Notes: generated from the letters alone by a model not told the origin. A DNA stretch of 64,000 bases from an uncultured Flavihumibacter sp. (GCA_902168105.1 CABHOY010000075.1:434001-498000), one strand, 5' to 3'; counted from the stretch's first letter, positions 7,967 to 17,058 are shown. Numbers and translations: made by a program.

Positions 7967-10321
7967 CTATTCCGCCTTCTTCTTTCTCGGTGGTGCCTTC
8001 TTTTTCGGAGGATTAGCCTTTACATCTTCGATGATGGCTTTGGCCTCTTCCAGCGTTATATCGGCGGCGGTGTCAATTTTCTCTTTCGGGATCTTGTAAT
8101 TTCTCAGTCCCTGTTTTATATACGGTCCGTAGGGGCCTTTCAGTATCTGGATCTTCTCTTTTTCGAAGATTTTTATCGTACGTTCGTCCTTGGCTGCTCT
8201 TTTTTCCACTATGAGCGGTGCTATCTCGTCTAACTCCACTGTATAAGGGTCCATTTCTTTTTTCAGGGAATAGAACTTCTTATCATGTGCCGCATAAGGA
8301 CCGAATCTTCCAATGTTCACCAGTACATCTTCGTCTTCAAATTTACCCAGGTTGCGGGGCAATTTGAACAGTTCCATTGCTTCCTCTAAAGTAATAGTTT
8401 CTATACTTTGAGTGGACTTCATTTTTGCGAATTTCGGCTTCTCTTCGTCTTCCGCTTTACCTATCTGGATCATCGGACCATAACGGCCCATACGTGCCAC
8501 GATCGGTTTACCGCTTTCGGCATCTGTGCCCAGCTGGCGTTCGCCCTTCACTCGTTCAGCCTTTTCCAGGGTGTTCTCCACGTCTTTATGGAAAGGAGTA
8601 TAGAACTCATTCAACATGTTGTTCCATATCTTTTTCCCGTGGGCCACTTCGTCAAATTCTCCTTCGATCTTCGCAGTAAATCCGTAATCCATCACGGAAC
8701 CAAAATACTGGTTCAGGAAGTCTGTCACGATCATACCGAGGTCGGTCGGGAACAGTTTGGATTTCTCAGCGCCTGTATTTTCAGTATCGGTAACCTTAGT
8801 GATCTTGTCAGCTTTCAGGGTCATGATACGGAAGTCCCTTTTGATACCTTCTTTATCACGTTTCTCTACATAACCACGTTTCTGAACGGTGGTAATAGTA
8901 GGAGCGTAGGTAGATGGACGTCCGATGCCCAGTTCTTCCAGTTTCTTTACCAGGCTGGCCTCCGTATAACGTGGGGCAGGACGGCTAAAGCGTTCGGTAG
9001 CCTTCATTTCTTTCAGGTCAAGTGCCTGTTTAACGGCTAATGGCGGCAAAGAACCATCATCTTCGTCTTCATCGCTCAACTCTTCATCGTCTTTACCTTC
9101 CATATATACTTTCAGGAATCCATCAAACTTTAATACCTCACCACTGGCGGTCAGTTCGTCGTGGTTGGTGGAGATATCTATTTTGGCAATGGTCTTCTCC
9201 AGTTCCGCGTCACTCATCTGGCTGGCTATGGTACGTTTCCATATCAGCTCATAGAGTTTTTTGGTATCACTGTCGTCAACAGACGCATTTTCCATATAGG
9301 TAGGACGGATGGCTTCGTGCGCTTCCTGTGCTGATTCATTTTTATTCTTAAACTTACGGTGCTGATGATATTTCTGACCGTAGTTAGTAACGATGGCGTT
9401 CTGAATATCTCCGAGTGCTGTATCTGACAGGTTCACGGAGTCAGTACGCATATACGTGATCTTACCACTTTCATAAAGCTTCTGTGCCAGCAGCATTGTT
9501 TTGGAAACGCTGTAGCCCAGTTTACGGCTGGCTTCCTGCTGGAGGGTGGAGGTGGTGAATGGGGCTGCCGGCGATTTCTTACCGGGTTTCACCTGAATGT
9601 CCTTCACCGAATAAGCGGCGCCAACACACTGCTGGAGGAACTTTTCAGCATCTTCCGCAGTTTTGAAACGGGTCGGTCCTTCAGCCTTAAAAGTAATATT
9701 TTTGCCTTGAAGATCTTTTGCAGTGAAGAATGCTTCTACTCTGAAACTGCTAACGGCATTGAATGTATTGATCTCACGCTCCCGCTCAACGATCAGTCTC
9801 ACAGCTACGGATTGCACACGGCCTGCAGACAATGAATTACGCATGCTCATCTTACGCCAGAGCACAGGTGATAATTCAAAACCTACAATTCTGTCAAGAA
9901 TACGCCTGGCCTGTTGGGCATTGACCAGGTTCATATCTAATAGGCGGGGTTGTTGTACGGCTTTTTCGATGGCGGGCTTGGTAATTTCATGGAAAACGAT
10001 ACGCTTGGTAACTTCAGGATCAAGACCCAGTACCTCACATAAATGCCATGAAATGGCCTCCCCCTCACGGTCCTCATCCGTTGCTAACCAAACTTCGTCA
10101 GTTTCCTTCGCAAGTTTCTTTAATTCCTTAACTACCTTCTCTTTATCCTCAGGTATGGTATACTTAGGTTTAAAGTTATTTTGGATGTCGATTCCCATAT
10201 CGTCCTTCTCCAGATCACGGATGTGACCAAAGCAGGACCTTACTTCGAAGTCTTTGCCCAGTATCTTTTCGATAGTCTTGGCTTTCGCCGGAGACTCAAC
10301 AATTACTAGATTTTTTGCCAT
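7967..10321 (-). CDS. topA: DNA topoisomerase I (type IA)
   Basis: A 784-residue enzyme that relaxes negatively supercoiled DNA. The Toprim domain is at residues 1-120 (VIVESPAKAKTIEKILG and the acidic motif ATDEDREGEAISWHL). The active-site tyrosine is Tyr290 in GKITYMRTDSVN. The C-terminus has topoisomerase-repeat units (GRYGPMIQIG, GRFGPYAAH, GPYGPYIKQG) and ends in a lysine-rich tail, KKKAPPRKKKAE. No tetra-cysteine zinc ribbons like those of E. coli TopA are present. It is first in a two-gene unit with the SirB1-like gene. The ATG at 10321 opens the canonical MAKNLVIVESPAKAKT. Confidence 0.97.
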   Translation of the reverse strand: MAKNLVIVESPAKAKTIEKILGKDFEVRSCFGHIRDLEKDDMGIDIQNNFKPKYTIPEDKEKVVKELKKLAKETDEVWLATDEDREGEAISWHLCEVLGLDPEVTKRIVFHEITKPAIEKAVQQPRLLDMNLVNAQQARRILDRIVGFELSPVLWRKMSMRNSLSAGRVQSVAVRLIVEREREINTFNAVSSFRVEAFFTAKDLQGKNITFKAEGPTRFKTAEDAEKFLQQCVGAAYSVKDIQVKPGKKSPAAPFTTSTLQQEASRKLGYSVSKTMLLAQKLYESGKITYMRTDSVNLSDTALGDIQNAIVTNYGQKYHQHRKFKNKNESAQEAHEAIRPTYMENASVDDSDTKKLYELIWKRTIASQMSDAELEKTIAKIDISTNHDELTASGEVLKFDGFLKVYMEGKDDEELSDEDEDDGSLPPLAVKQALDLKEMKATERFSRPAPRYTEASLVKKLEELGIGRPSTYAPTITTVQKRGYVEKRDKEGIKRDFRIMTLKADKITKVTDTENTGAEKSKLFPTDLGMIVTDFLNQYFGSVMDYGFTAKIEGEFDEVAHGKKIWNNMLNEFYTPFHKDVENTLEKAERVKGERQLGTDAESGKPIVARMGRYGPMIQIGKAEDEEKPKFAKMKSTQSIETITLEEAMELFKLPRNLGKFEDEDVLVNIGRFGPYAAHDKKFYSLKKEMDPYTVELDEIAPLIVEKRAAKDERTIKIFEKEKIQILKGPYGPYIKQGLRNYKIPKEKIDTAADITLEEAKAIIEDVKANPPKKKAPPRKKKAE

Positions 10322-10627
10322 GAATGCCGTCTTTATGAGCTACTAGATACGTAAAATTCTGTATATAAAATACCGATACGAATTTTGCAAGTATATAAAA
10401 GTAGCTTGAGAATAAAAAATAAGACTGTTTTAACGCATTGAAGGTAAATGTAATATTTTTGATAAAATCATTAAAAATGAGTCATTAACAGTTTAATAGT
10501 TAAATTGCTGGATAAGAACGTTGCTGAAACGGGAAGTAGCCTAACCATATAAAGATATGAGTGCGATACCTCCGCGTTACTTTCTAATAACCGGTATACA
10601 CCATAATATATATTTAACCTTAACCGA
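10322..10627. other. Divergent intergenic region between topA and the DUF2520 gene
   Basis: About 300 A+T-rich bases with no credible coding frame. It must hold promoters for both directions, but neither has a clear TAnnTTTG element. The closest on the plus strand is TATATTTA just before 10620. I see no terminator or RNA structure in it. Confidence 0.6.
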
Positions 10628-11392
10628 ATGGATATAGTAATTATTGGCGCAGGGAATGTCGCGCATTGTTTTGGTCATTTATTGAAGCTGCACGGTCACC
10701 AGATCTTACAGGTGATCAGTCGCAGAAAGGAAAGCGCTGTTGAGCTGGCGGAATCGCTGCACTCTACGGGTACAGACGACCTGCTGGACATTAATATGGA
10801 AGCAGATGTTTACCTGATGGCCGTTAGCGATGCCGCTATCCCTGAACTGAATGACGAGCTGAGACTGGGAAAACGTTTTGTAGTACATACTGCCGGAGCT
10901 GTACCCCTCGATGCCATTAAGAAGATTTCTCTCAATACGGGCGTAATTTATCCGTTACAATCCCTCCGGAAGGAGATCCGTAACTATCCGGCCATCCCGC
11001 TGTTGCTGGAAGCTGCTAATGATGAGGTAATGCGCAGGCTAAAGTCGGTAGCACAAAGTATAAGTCCTGATATCCAGGAAGTTAACTCACATCAACGCCT
11101 TCAGTTACACCTGGCCGCCGTACTGTGTAATAACTTTACCAATCACCTGATTGCCAGGGCCAAGAACTATTGTGAGAAGGAAGGACTGGACTTTACCTTA
11201 CTGCAGCCTATTATAAAGGAGACCTTTGACCGGTTGGAGAAATTCTCTCCCGAGGCCGTTCAGACCGGTCCGGCGGTACGAAATGATGAAAGTACCATGT
11301 CCAGGCACCGTGCTTTGCTGGAAAATGAAGATTACCTGAAATTGATCTACCAGGTCATGTCAGATAGTATTTATGATCTTCATGGCAGCTGA
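10628..11392 (+). CDS. Rossmann-fold plus DUF2520 domain protein (F420/NADP oxidoreductase-like)
   Basis: A 254-residue protein that begins with a dinucleotide-binding loop, MDIVIIGAGNVAHCFG, followed by a Rossmann-like domain to about residue 120. A helical DUF2520 domain follows (HQRLQLHLAAVLCNNFTNHL, then TGPAVRNDE and HRALLE). The architecture resembles ketopantoate- or pyrroline-carboxylate-reductase-type dehydrogenases, but the substrate is unknown. It precedes the kdsC-like, UbiA and maf genes on the same strand, a neighbourhood I believe is common in Bacteroidota. The kdsC-like gene has its own promoter, so it is not strictly one operon. Confidence 0.85.
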   Translation: MDIVIIGAGNVAHCFGHLLKLHGHQILQVISRRKESAVELAESLHSTGTDDLLDINMEADVYLMAVSDAAIPELNDELRLGKRFVVHTAGAVPLDAIKKISLNTGVIYPLQSLRKEIRNYPAIPLLLEAANDEVMRRLKSVAQSISPDIQEVNSHQRLQLHLAAVLCNNFTNHLIARAKNYCEKEGLDFTLLQPIIKETFDRLEKFSPEAVQTGPAVRNDESTMSRHRALLENEDYLKLIYQVMSDSIYDLHGS

Positions 11393-11409
11393 CATATAAA
11401 AATCTGTGG

Positions 11410-11494
11410 TACTTTTGCCAAATTCAGTCAGGAATTAAGTATTGGAAACCGGAGGCTTATACAGCTACGCAGATTCCCATTCCTTAATTCCTGA
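11410..11494 (+). promoter_or_regulatory. Promoter and structured leader of the kdsC-like gene
   Basis: A -7 element TACTTTTG is at 11410-11417, with transcription expected near 11424. The leader contains a perfect 12-bp helix, TCAGGAATTAAG (11428-11439) with CTTAATTCCTGA (11483-11494), enclosing 43 bases. Inside, a smaller helix between TGGAA and TTCCCA is possible. The closing helix is followed by a short T-rich run. The layout resembles a cis-regulatory RNA, but it matches no class I know. Confidence 0.45.
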
Positions 11495-11513
11495 TATCTA
11501 ATTTTTGTTGTCA

Positions 11514-12035
11514 ATGAACATTTTATCTCTTTTCAAACCTATTTCCACCTTTGTATTTGATGTTGATGGCGTGCTGACCGATGGTACCGTACAATTACTA
11601 CCTAACGGAGAGCAGTCAAGGAAGATGAATATCAGGGATGGCTATGCGTTACAACTGGCAGTTAAGAAGGGCTACCGCGTCGCCATTATTTCAGGCGGAA
11701 GATCGGAAAGTGTGGTTAGCCGTTTACAGGGTCTCGGAATAAAGGACATCTATACAGGCGTTCTGGATAAGCAGGAAAAATTGCAGGATTATGTCTTTGA
11801 AAATGACCTGCGTTGGGAAGAGATCATATTTATGGGCGATGATATTCCGGATTACAGGGCTATGCAGCTGGTAGGCCTGCCCGTATGTCCTGCAGATGCC
11901 GCTCCCGAGATCAAGAGCATCTGCCGGTATGTATCGCCCGTAAACGGGGGCAATGGTTGTGTGCGGGAGATCATTGAAAAGGTCCTGAAACTGAATGATC
12001 ACTGGATGATGGACGAGGAGATCGCCAGCCGGTAA
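11514..12035 (+). CDS. HAD-family phosphatase, KdsC-like (3-deoxy-D-manno-octulosonate 8-phosphate phosphatase)
   Basis: A 173-residue single-domain HAD hydrolase without a cap, the length of KdsC. Motif I is FVFDVDGVLTDG, motif II is IISGGRSE, and the motif III/IV region is IIFMGDDIPDYRAM. KdsC releases phosphate from KDO-8-phosphate in lipopolysaccharide core synthesis. Related C0-subfamily HADs act on other sugars, so the substrate is a family-level inference. I use the ATG at 11514 rather than the TTG at 11505. It is followed after 55 bases by the UbiA gene. Confidence 0.85.
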   Translation: MNILSLFKPISTFVFDVDGVLTDGTVQLLPNGEQSRKMNIRDGYALQLAVKKGYRVAIISGGRSESVVSRLQGLGIKDIYTGVLDKQEKLQDYVFENDLRWEEIIFMGDDIPDYRAMQLVGLPVCPADAAPEIKSICRYVSPVNGGNGCVREIIEKVLKLNDHWMMDEEIASR

Positions 12036-12090
12036 CAGGTGCGGCTATATTATATATAACTGGAATTATATTTACTGCAATTATTGAATT

Positions 12091-13032
12091 ATGAAATTGC
12101 TGATTGCCTTTTTCAGGCTGGTCCGATATCCGAATCTGATTTATATAGCGTTGACCCAGTTCCTGCTACAATATTGTGTAGTAGCGCCTGTGCTAACATA
12201 TAACGGAGAAGGGCCGTCCCTATCCTGGGTTTCTTTTTTCCTCCTGTCACTTTCTACCGTACTGATCGCGGCCGCCGGGAACATCATTAATGACTACTTC
12301 GACATCAACATAGATATTATTAACAAACCTGAAAAGATGGTCCTCGATAAGATCATCAACCGTCGCTGGGCAATGGCCTGGCACACCATATTTAATATGG
12401 CAGGGGTGTCGATCGGTTTTATCGTGGCCTGGCGTATTGGTCAGATCTATCTGGGCTTCACCCAGGTGATCTGTTCCCTGGTACTCTGGTTCTATTCTAC
12501 CTCCTTCAAGCGCCAGATCCTGATCGGTAATGTACTGATCTCTCTGCTCACAGCGCTGGCAGTGGTAGTGGTCGGCTTTTACGAAAAGCAGATATACGAA
12601 AGCTTCGAAGCTATCCTCTCACCGGCAGGCAGAAAGCTGATCCAGATCATCAGTGTATATGCCATCTTCGCTTTTGTCATATCCCTGGTGCGGGAGATCG
12701 TAAAAGACCTGGAAGATATGATCGGCGACAGCAAAGACGGTTGCCGTACTATCCCCATCGTATGGGGAGTGGAGCCGGCTAAACGCATCTGTTATATGTT
12801 GCTGCTGGGCGTACAGGTCCTGATGGTACTGGTGGAAATAAGGATAGGACTGATAGGCTGGTGGCCGGCTGTTATTTACCTGGTGCTGTTTGTACAGGCG
12901 CCTTCTTATTACATTTATATATTGTTGAAAAAGGCACATTTACCAGAGCATTATCACAAAGTCAGTTCCTTAGTGAAATGGCTGATGCTGACAGGTATCT
13001 TGTCTATGATCTTCTTTAAAATATTCCTCTGA
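12091..13032 (+). CDS. UbiA-family prenyltransferase (geranylgeranylglycerol-phosphate geranylgeranyltransferase-like)
   Basis: A 313-residue integral membrane protein with about eight hydrophobic segments. The first Asp-rich UbiA motif is NDYFDINIDIINKPEK (about residues 68-83) and the second is KDLEDMIGDSKDG (about 206-218); both bind the Mg-prenyl diphosphate. Bacteroidota homologues are often named geranylgeranylglycerol-phosphate geranylgeranyltransferase, but the acceptor is not proven. Its stop overlaps the maf start by one base (TGATG), so the two are translationally coupled. Confidence 0.85.
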   Translation: MKLLIAFFRLVRYPNLIYIALTQFLLQYCVVAPVLTYNGEGPSLSWVSFFLLSLSTVLIAAAGNIINDYFDINIDIINKPEKMVLDKIINRRWAMAWHTIFNMAGVSIGFIVAWRIGQIYLGFTQVICSLVLWFYSTSFKRQILIGNVLISLLTALAVVVVGFYEKQIYESFEAILSPAGRKLIQIISVYAIFAFVISLVREIVKDLEDMIGDSKDGCRTIPIVWGVEPAKRICYMLLLGVQVLMVLVEIRIGLIGWWPAVIYLVLFVQAPSYYIYILLKKAHLPEHYHKVSSLVKWLMLTGILSMIFFKIFL

Positions 13033-13613
13033 TGTATACCGGAAAACGTGTGATCCTGGCTTCGCAGTCGCCGCGCAGAAAACAACTCCTGGAACAGGCA
13101 GGTATTCCTTTTGAAGTGAAAGTGGTGGATACCGCCGAAACTTTTCCTGCTGATATGGCCATACCGGAAGTACCCGTGCATATTGCCAGGCAAAAATCGG
13201 CTGCTGTAGCGGAGCTGTGTACTGCGGATGATATTATTATCACAGCCGATACCGTTGTTGTACTCGATGATACTATCATAGGTAAACCCAAAGACAGGGA
13301 GGATGCTATCCGTATCTTATCAGCCCTGAGTGGCCGGATCCACCGTGTGATCACCGGCGTCGTGATCAAACAGCATGGCGAAGAGCAGTCTTTCTCCAAA
13401 GAGACCGCAGTACATTTCAAGCCGTTGACCACAGAACAGATCACGTATTATGTGGACAACTACAAACCTTATGATAAAGCCGGCGCTTACGCTATCCAGG
13501 AATGGATAGGAGCGGTGGGCATAGATCGTATTGATGGCTGTTTTTATAATGTGATGGGATTACCGGTAAGTAATGTAGTGGAAGCATTGGAAACGATCGC
13601 CGGAAAAAAATAG
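13032..13613 (+). CDS. maf: Maf-family nucleoside triphosphate pyrophosphatase
   Basis: A 193-residue protein with the Maf signature VILASQSPRRKQLLEQAG at the N-terminus, the catalytic region ITADTVVVLDDTIIGKP, and YAIQEWIGAVGIDRIDG near the C-terminus. Maf proteins hydrolyse modified or canonical nucleotides to monophosphates and are linked to house-cleaning or septum control. The start overlaps the stop of the UbiA gene, which fixes it. It is the last gene of the series and lies at the border of the A+T-rich island. Confidence 0.93.
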   Translation: MYTGKRVILASQSPRRKQLLEQAGIPFEVKVVDTAETFPADMAIPEVPVHIARQKSAAVAELCTADDIIITADTVVVLDDTIIGKPKDREDAIRILSALSGRIHRVITGVVIKQHGEEQSFSKETAVHFKPLTTEQITYYVDNYKPYDKAGAYAIQEWIGAVGIDRIDGCFYNVMGLPVSNVVEALETIAGKK

Positions 13614-13682
13614 CTCATTTCTTCTTTTTAGTTCCTTTCACAAATGAGTGGCACTAAGACTACCATGTTCTTATTCCAGCAT

Positions 13683-15149
13683 TCATATCTTGATATCTTT
13701 ATGCATTTCGAAGTCATATAAAGTGATTTTTCTTAGCGTAAAATAAAGCGACCAGTAACTATATAAACCATTGAGGTAATCAAGTGCAGCCCGATCCTTT
13801 TCCTGCTGAGCATTATTGAAGTCCGTAAAACTTAGCCCCCCGGCTGCATATTTTTCCTTTGAAATATTATATCGTTGCTGTGCTAGTTCATTTGCATCTT
13901 TTGATATGCTCATCTGCTCACGTTGCATATTCCATTGCAACACTTTATAATAGATGTCCTGTTCAACCGCCAGTTGTTCCTGTGTAATATTGTTTATTTC
14001 AAGTTCAAGATTAGCCTCAGCTCTTTTTCTGTTTGAGCGATTAACTCCCCAGTCCAGTAGAGGAATGTTGAAGCCAATATTCACTGATTGATTTCTGAGC
14101 AGATCATTATATGATTTGCCGAGTGAATTCCCCGTTTGAGTTAGGCCTACATTCGCATTAAGGCTTATTGCCGGGCCAGTTTCTGACTTTACCCTGGTAA
14201 TAGCTTGTTCTGCTTCAAGCTTCCTTCTCTTATGTTCAACAGTATATTGTCGGTTAAGCGTAGCTTTGGATACGGCCATTTGTGGATCAATGTCAAAAAA
14301 GACCAGAGTGTCCGGAAGCTCCGGTTGCAGATTGGTATTTCTACTTAAATTTAGATACAATGTAAATTGTTGTTGTGCATCCTTCAGTGCCAGCTGTGAA
14401 GCAGCCAATGACTTACGGGCGTTTAGGTAACTAACTTTAGCCTGCAATACATCATTAAGTTCAACTGTACCTATGTCAAATCTTGCCTGCGTAATTTTTA
14501 TCAGGGTGTCAATATTTTGTAGATTTTGCTTGTCCAGTTTTAGTTGAAGTGTCGCTCGTAGCAAACTAAAATACTTGTCCACCGTAGTACAGGCAATAGC
14601 CTCAATATTTTCTATATACCCTCTCTGTGCTTCCTGAAACCTTAGAGGTTCAATTCTGTTCTGCCATTTATAGTCATTATAGAACAGGTTTCGCTGAAAA
14701 TAGCTAAATGTGAGAGGGACGGAAGTATAAGCGATATTACTGAGCTTACCGAAATTATCAATTCTTTGAACAGAAGAAGATACCGAGATGGCACCTCCTG
14801 TTAATCCGATTTGTTGCACCAGGTTAACACGCATATTGGAACTGGCTACGTTTTGTGTAACGAAATCGTATTTACCGTCAGGTAGTGTTATCATGTTAAT
14901 GATTCTGTAATAATCGGGTAAATTACCTTCCAGTGATAATTTTGGAAGAAAGCCTGCTTTATATGCACGGTAGTTCCAATAGGCAGATTTTACAATGTTG
15001 TTGGCTCTCTTCTTCTCGAGTGAAGAGAAGGAACTAAGTGAAATGGCATCCGTCAACGTCAGATGTAATGTTTCCTGTCCTTTTACGGACGAAAAAAATA
15101 GTACCGTTAGTACCAATGGTAACAGTACATATCTTAAACCGATATGCAT
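13683..15149 (-). CDS. TolC-family outer-membrane channel protein of the island export system
   Basis: A 488-residue outer-membrane factor with a signal peptide (cleavage near VKGQ, residue 24) and two tandem TolC repeats of long coiled-coil helices (for example ITQARFDIGTVELNDVLQAK and its later counterpart ISKEKYAAGGLSFTDFNNAQ). It would form the outer-membrane exit duct of a tripartite pump. It lies 30 bases after the LytTR gene, in one minus-strand unit. The adaptor and permeases are in the divergent plus-strand series ending at 27966, so I infer they form one pump. Base composition is lower in G+C than the flanking genes. Confidence 0.88.
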   Translation of the reverse strand: MHIGLRYVLLPLVLTVLFFSSVKGQETLHLTLTDAISLSSFSSLEKKRANNIVKSAYWNYRAYKAGFLPKLSLEGNLPDYYRIINMITLPDGKYDFVTQNVASSNMRVNLVQQIGLTGGAISVSSSVQRIDNFGKLSNIAYTSVPLTFSYFQRNLFYNDYKWQNRIEPLRFQEAQRGYIENIEAIACTTVDKYFSLLRATLQLKLDKQNLQNIDTLIKITQARFDIGTVELNDVLQAKVSYLNARKSLAASQLALKDAQQQFTLYLNLSRNTNLQPELPDTLVFFDIDPQMAVSKATLNRQYTVEHKRRKLEAEQAITRVKSETGPAISLNANVGLTQTGNSLGKSYNDLLRNQSVNIGFNIPLLDWGVNRSNRKRAEANLELEINNITQEQLAVEQDIYYKVLQWNMQREQMSISKDANELAQQRYNISKEKYAAGGLSFTDFNNAQQEKDRAALDYLNGLYSYWSLYFTLRKITLYDFEMHKDIKI

Positions 15150-15179
15150 AGCAATAAATGGATAAAAGAATGAGAATAT

Positions 15180-15548
15180 TTATAATAGTTCTGTAGTGTC
15201 AGGTATTATGGATGACTGTGTTAATCCTGTCTGGATTAATGTGACCAATTTTTTTATTGGAACAGTAAATGGTAATTGATGTTTATCAGTTAATGTGACT
15301 TCTTTTTTCTTTTTATCAATACTGCTGATAAAATTTATGTTTACGAGAAACGACTGACTGATCCTGATGAATTGGGTGTCATGAACTTCCTTTTCCAGCT
15401 TAGACAGCGATTTAGAGATTACATAGTTTCGTCCGTCTGAGAGGTAGATGTGTGTATAATAATTATCAGACTTGAAAAATAGAACTATGGTATGGGCTAT
15501 CACATAAATCTTGTCGTGGTAAGGGATTAAAATTCTTTCGGTATACAT
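15180..15548 (-). CDS. Stand-alone LytTR DNA-binding domain protein
   Basis: A 122-residue protein consisting almost wholly of a LytTR domain: VLFFKSDNYYTHIYLSDGRN, then SLSKLEKEVHDTQFIRISQS, FLVNINFISSID and a C-terminal strand. There is no receiver or membrane domain, unlike most LytTR response regulators, so any signal must come from a partner or from binding alone. It is first in the minus-strand unit with TolC and divergent from the thioredoxin-RND series. The intergenic region has a duplicated 33-bp element that is a candidate binding site. Confidence 0.85.
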   Translation of the reverse strand: MYTERILIPYHDKIYVIAHTIVLFFKSDNYYTHIYLSDGRNYVISKSLSKLEKEVHDTQFIRISQSFLVNINFISSIDKKKKEVTLTDKHQLPFTVPIKKLVTLIQTGLTQSSIIPDTTELL

Positions 15549-15683
15549 TGGCGGGTTAAATTATTGATAATAAACTTAAATACGTTTACATTTCAAGTAT
15601 AAGGTTGATTTTTATTTGAACGTAAATATGCATATGCGATGATGTCGAAAATATAAATCTTTATCAAAAGAAAAAAATGAAAA

Positions 15684-15778
15684 TAAACGCTAAGATTTTG
15701 CGGGATGTTTGCTTTAGGCTCCGAAAAAATAAAAAAAAACTGTATTAAACGCTAAGATTGTACGAGACATCTCCTTTA
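15684..15778. promoter_or_regulatory. Imperfect 33-bp direct repeat in the divergent promoter region (candidate LytTR operator)
   Basis: TAAACGCTAAGATT occurs at 15684-15697 and again at 15746-15759. Similarity continues to 15716 and 15778: 26 of 33 positions match by my count. The copies are 62 bases apart, close to six turns of B-DNA, so both would face the same side. LytTR proteins usually bind direct repeats. The region lies between the LytTR gene and the thioredoxin gene. Confidence 0.5.
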
Positions 15779-15815
15779 TATTGTTATAGCCCGTTTATCG
15801 ACCAAAGTTTTTCTC

Positions 15816-16916
15816 ATGAACCTGATATCAAAAGTGTTGTTAATTTGTTCATTGTTATTGCCCAAAGTGCTCTATGCACAAAGTGAAAGGTTCGTATTGA
15901 AAGGAACAATCCGGAATCTGAATCCTCCCGCTAAAGCTTATTTGTGTCTTGAAGTTGGTGATAAGGAAGTGTGGGATTCGACTTTTATAAATAATGGGAG
16001 TTTCGAATTTCAGGGAGATATTGAACACCCTGTATTAGCCCATTTATTTCTTACGTCAGGAAGGCGGGATCTTCATGAGAAGAGAAGACTATATATTGAA
16101 AAGGGGACAACAATAATTTATGGAAGGGGGGCGCTTAAGGATGCTGTTATCTCTGGGGCTGGAGCCTTAATTAATAACGAATTCAGTGATATTGTTATTG
16201 TAATGGACTCTCTGACAAAAGAACTGGACAAGGTGGATGTGAATGATCATTGGGCAAGAATGACAATGCAAAATAAAGTTGAGGATAGTATCAACCGTTT
16301 TAAGGAAGGTTTTATCAGGAAACATCCCGATTCATATTTCAGCCTGACAGGGCTTATTGAACTTAATAATAAAGGATTTCTAGAGCCAGATACAATCGCG
16401 AGCCTCTATAAAAGACTGGCGTGGAAGTTTAGGGAAAGCGAACAGGGAAAAGAACTTAAAGCAAATATTGAAAAAAGAAAACGATTGAGAATTGGTTCAT
16501 ATGCCCCTGATTTCTCACAAAAAGACACACATGATTCACTTGTTTCTTTGTCGGATTTTCGAGGTAAATACGTACTGCTTGAATTTTGGGCATCCTGGTG
16601 TAAGCCTTGCAGGGAGGAAACACCTTATCTGACAGCAGCATATAGACAATATAATAATGGAGGCTTTACGATTTTAAGTGTGTCACTTGATCGTGAAGGA
16701 GCGAGAAATCAATGGTTGAAAGCTATAGCCCAAGATGGAACTGGAATGTGGACTCATGTGTCGGAGCTTAATGCTTTTTCTAACACAGCCGCGAAGCAGT
16801 ATATGGTGACTTCTATACCTGCAAATTTTCTGATCGACCCCTCGGGAAAAATTATTGCAAAGAACTTGCGCGGTGAATCACTTACTTCTATGTTGGAGTA
16901 TATTCTGAAAAAATAA
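15816..16916 (+). CDS. TlpA-like periplasmic thioredoxin with N-terminal DUF4369-like domain
   Basis: A 366-residue exported protein. A signal peptide ends near VLYAQ (residue 22). Residues about 25-110 look like the DUF4369 beta domain common on Bacteroidota TlpA proteins, then a helical linker, then an AhpC/TSA-Redoxin domain from about 226. The active site is W261-C-K-P-C265 and the cis-proline is in TSIPANFLID. TlpA proteins reduce or rearrange disulfides in the periplasm. It is the first gene of the plus-strand series, so it is a good candidate for handling the Cys-rich small protein encoded downstream. Confidence 0.88.
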   Translation: MNLISKVLLICSLLLPKVLYAQSERFVLKGTIRNLNPPAKAYLCLEVGDKEVWDSTFINNGSFEFQGDIEHPVLAHLFLTSGRRDLHEKRRLYIEKGTTIIYGRGALKDAVISGAGALINNEFSDIVIVMDSLTKELDKVDVNDHWARMTMQNKVEDSINRFKEGFIRKHPDSYFSLTGLIELNNKGFLEPDTIASLYKRLAWKFRESEQGKELKANIEKRKRLRIGSYAPDFSQKDTHDSLVSLSDFRGKYVLLEFWASWCKPCREETPYLTAAYRQYNNGGFTILSVSLDREGARNQWLKAIAQDGTGMWTHVSELNAFSNTAAKQYMVTSIPANFLIDPSGKIIAKNLRGESLTSMLEYILKK

Positions 16917-17011
16917 CCGCTAACTCTGTGGAAAAATGTTCAGATTCTGAGCAAAAAGTGTCCAATACTTAATGGCTATAGTACAGCGTTATTATATTCG
17001 ATTTTATCTTC

Positions 17012-17019
17012 TACTTTTG
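17012..17019 (+). promoter_or_regulatory. Internal -7 promoter element before the thioredoxin-DUF1573 gene
   Basis: TACTTTTG fits TAnnTTTG and lies 39 bases before the ATG at 17059. It could give a second transcription start within the island, upstream of the lipoprotein and small Cys-rich protein genes. No clear -33 TTTG is visible. Confidence 0.4.
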
Positions 17020-17058
17020 AAAGGAACCAGCCATTGTAATCTGTACCTATAAGTAGTT

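Noticed and set aside
8408..9040. 210-residue plus-strand frame opposite topA
   Set aside because: Antisense to topA, no motif, composition of a shadow frame.
13614..13660. Possible terminator after maf (CTCATTT with AAATGAG)
   Set aside because: Seven base pairs with a long loop and the T-rich stretch inside the loop; not a convincing intrinsic terminator.
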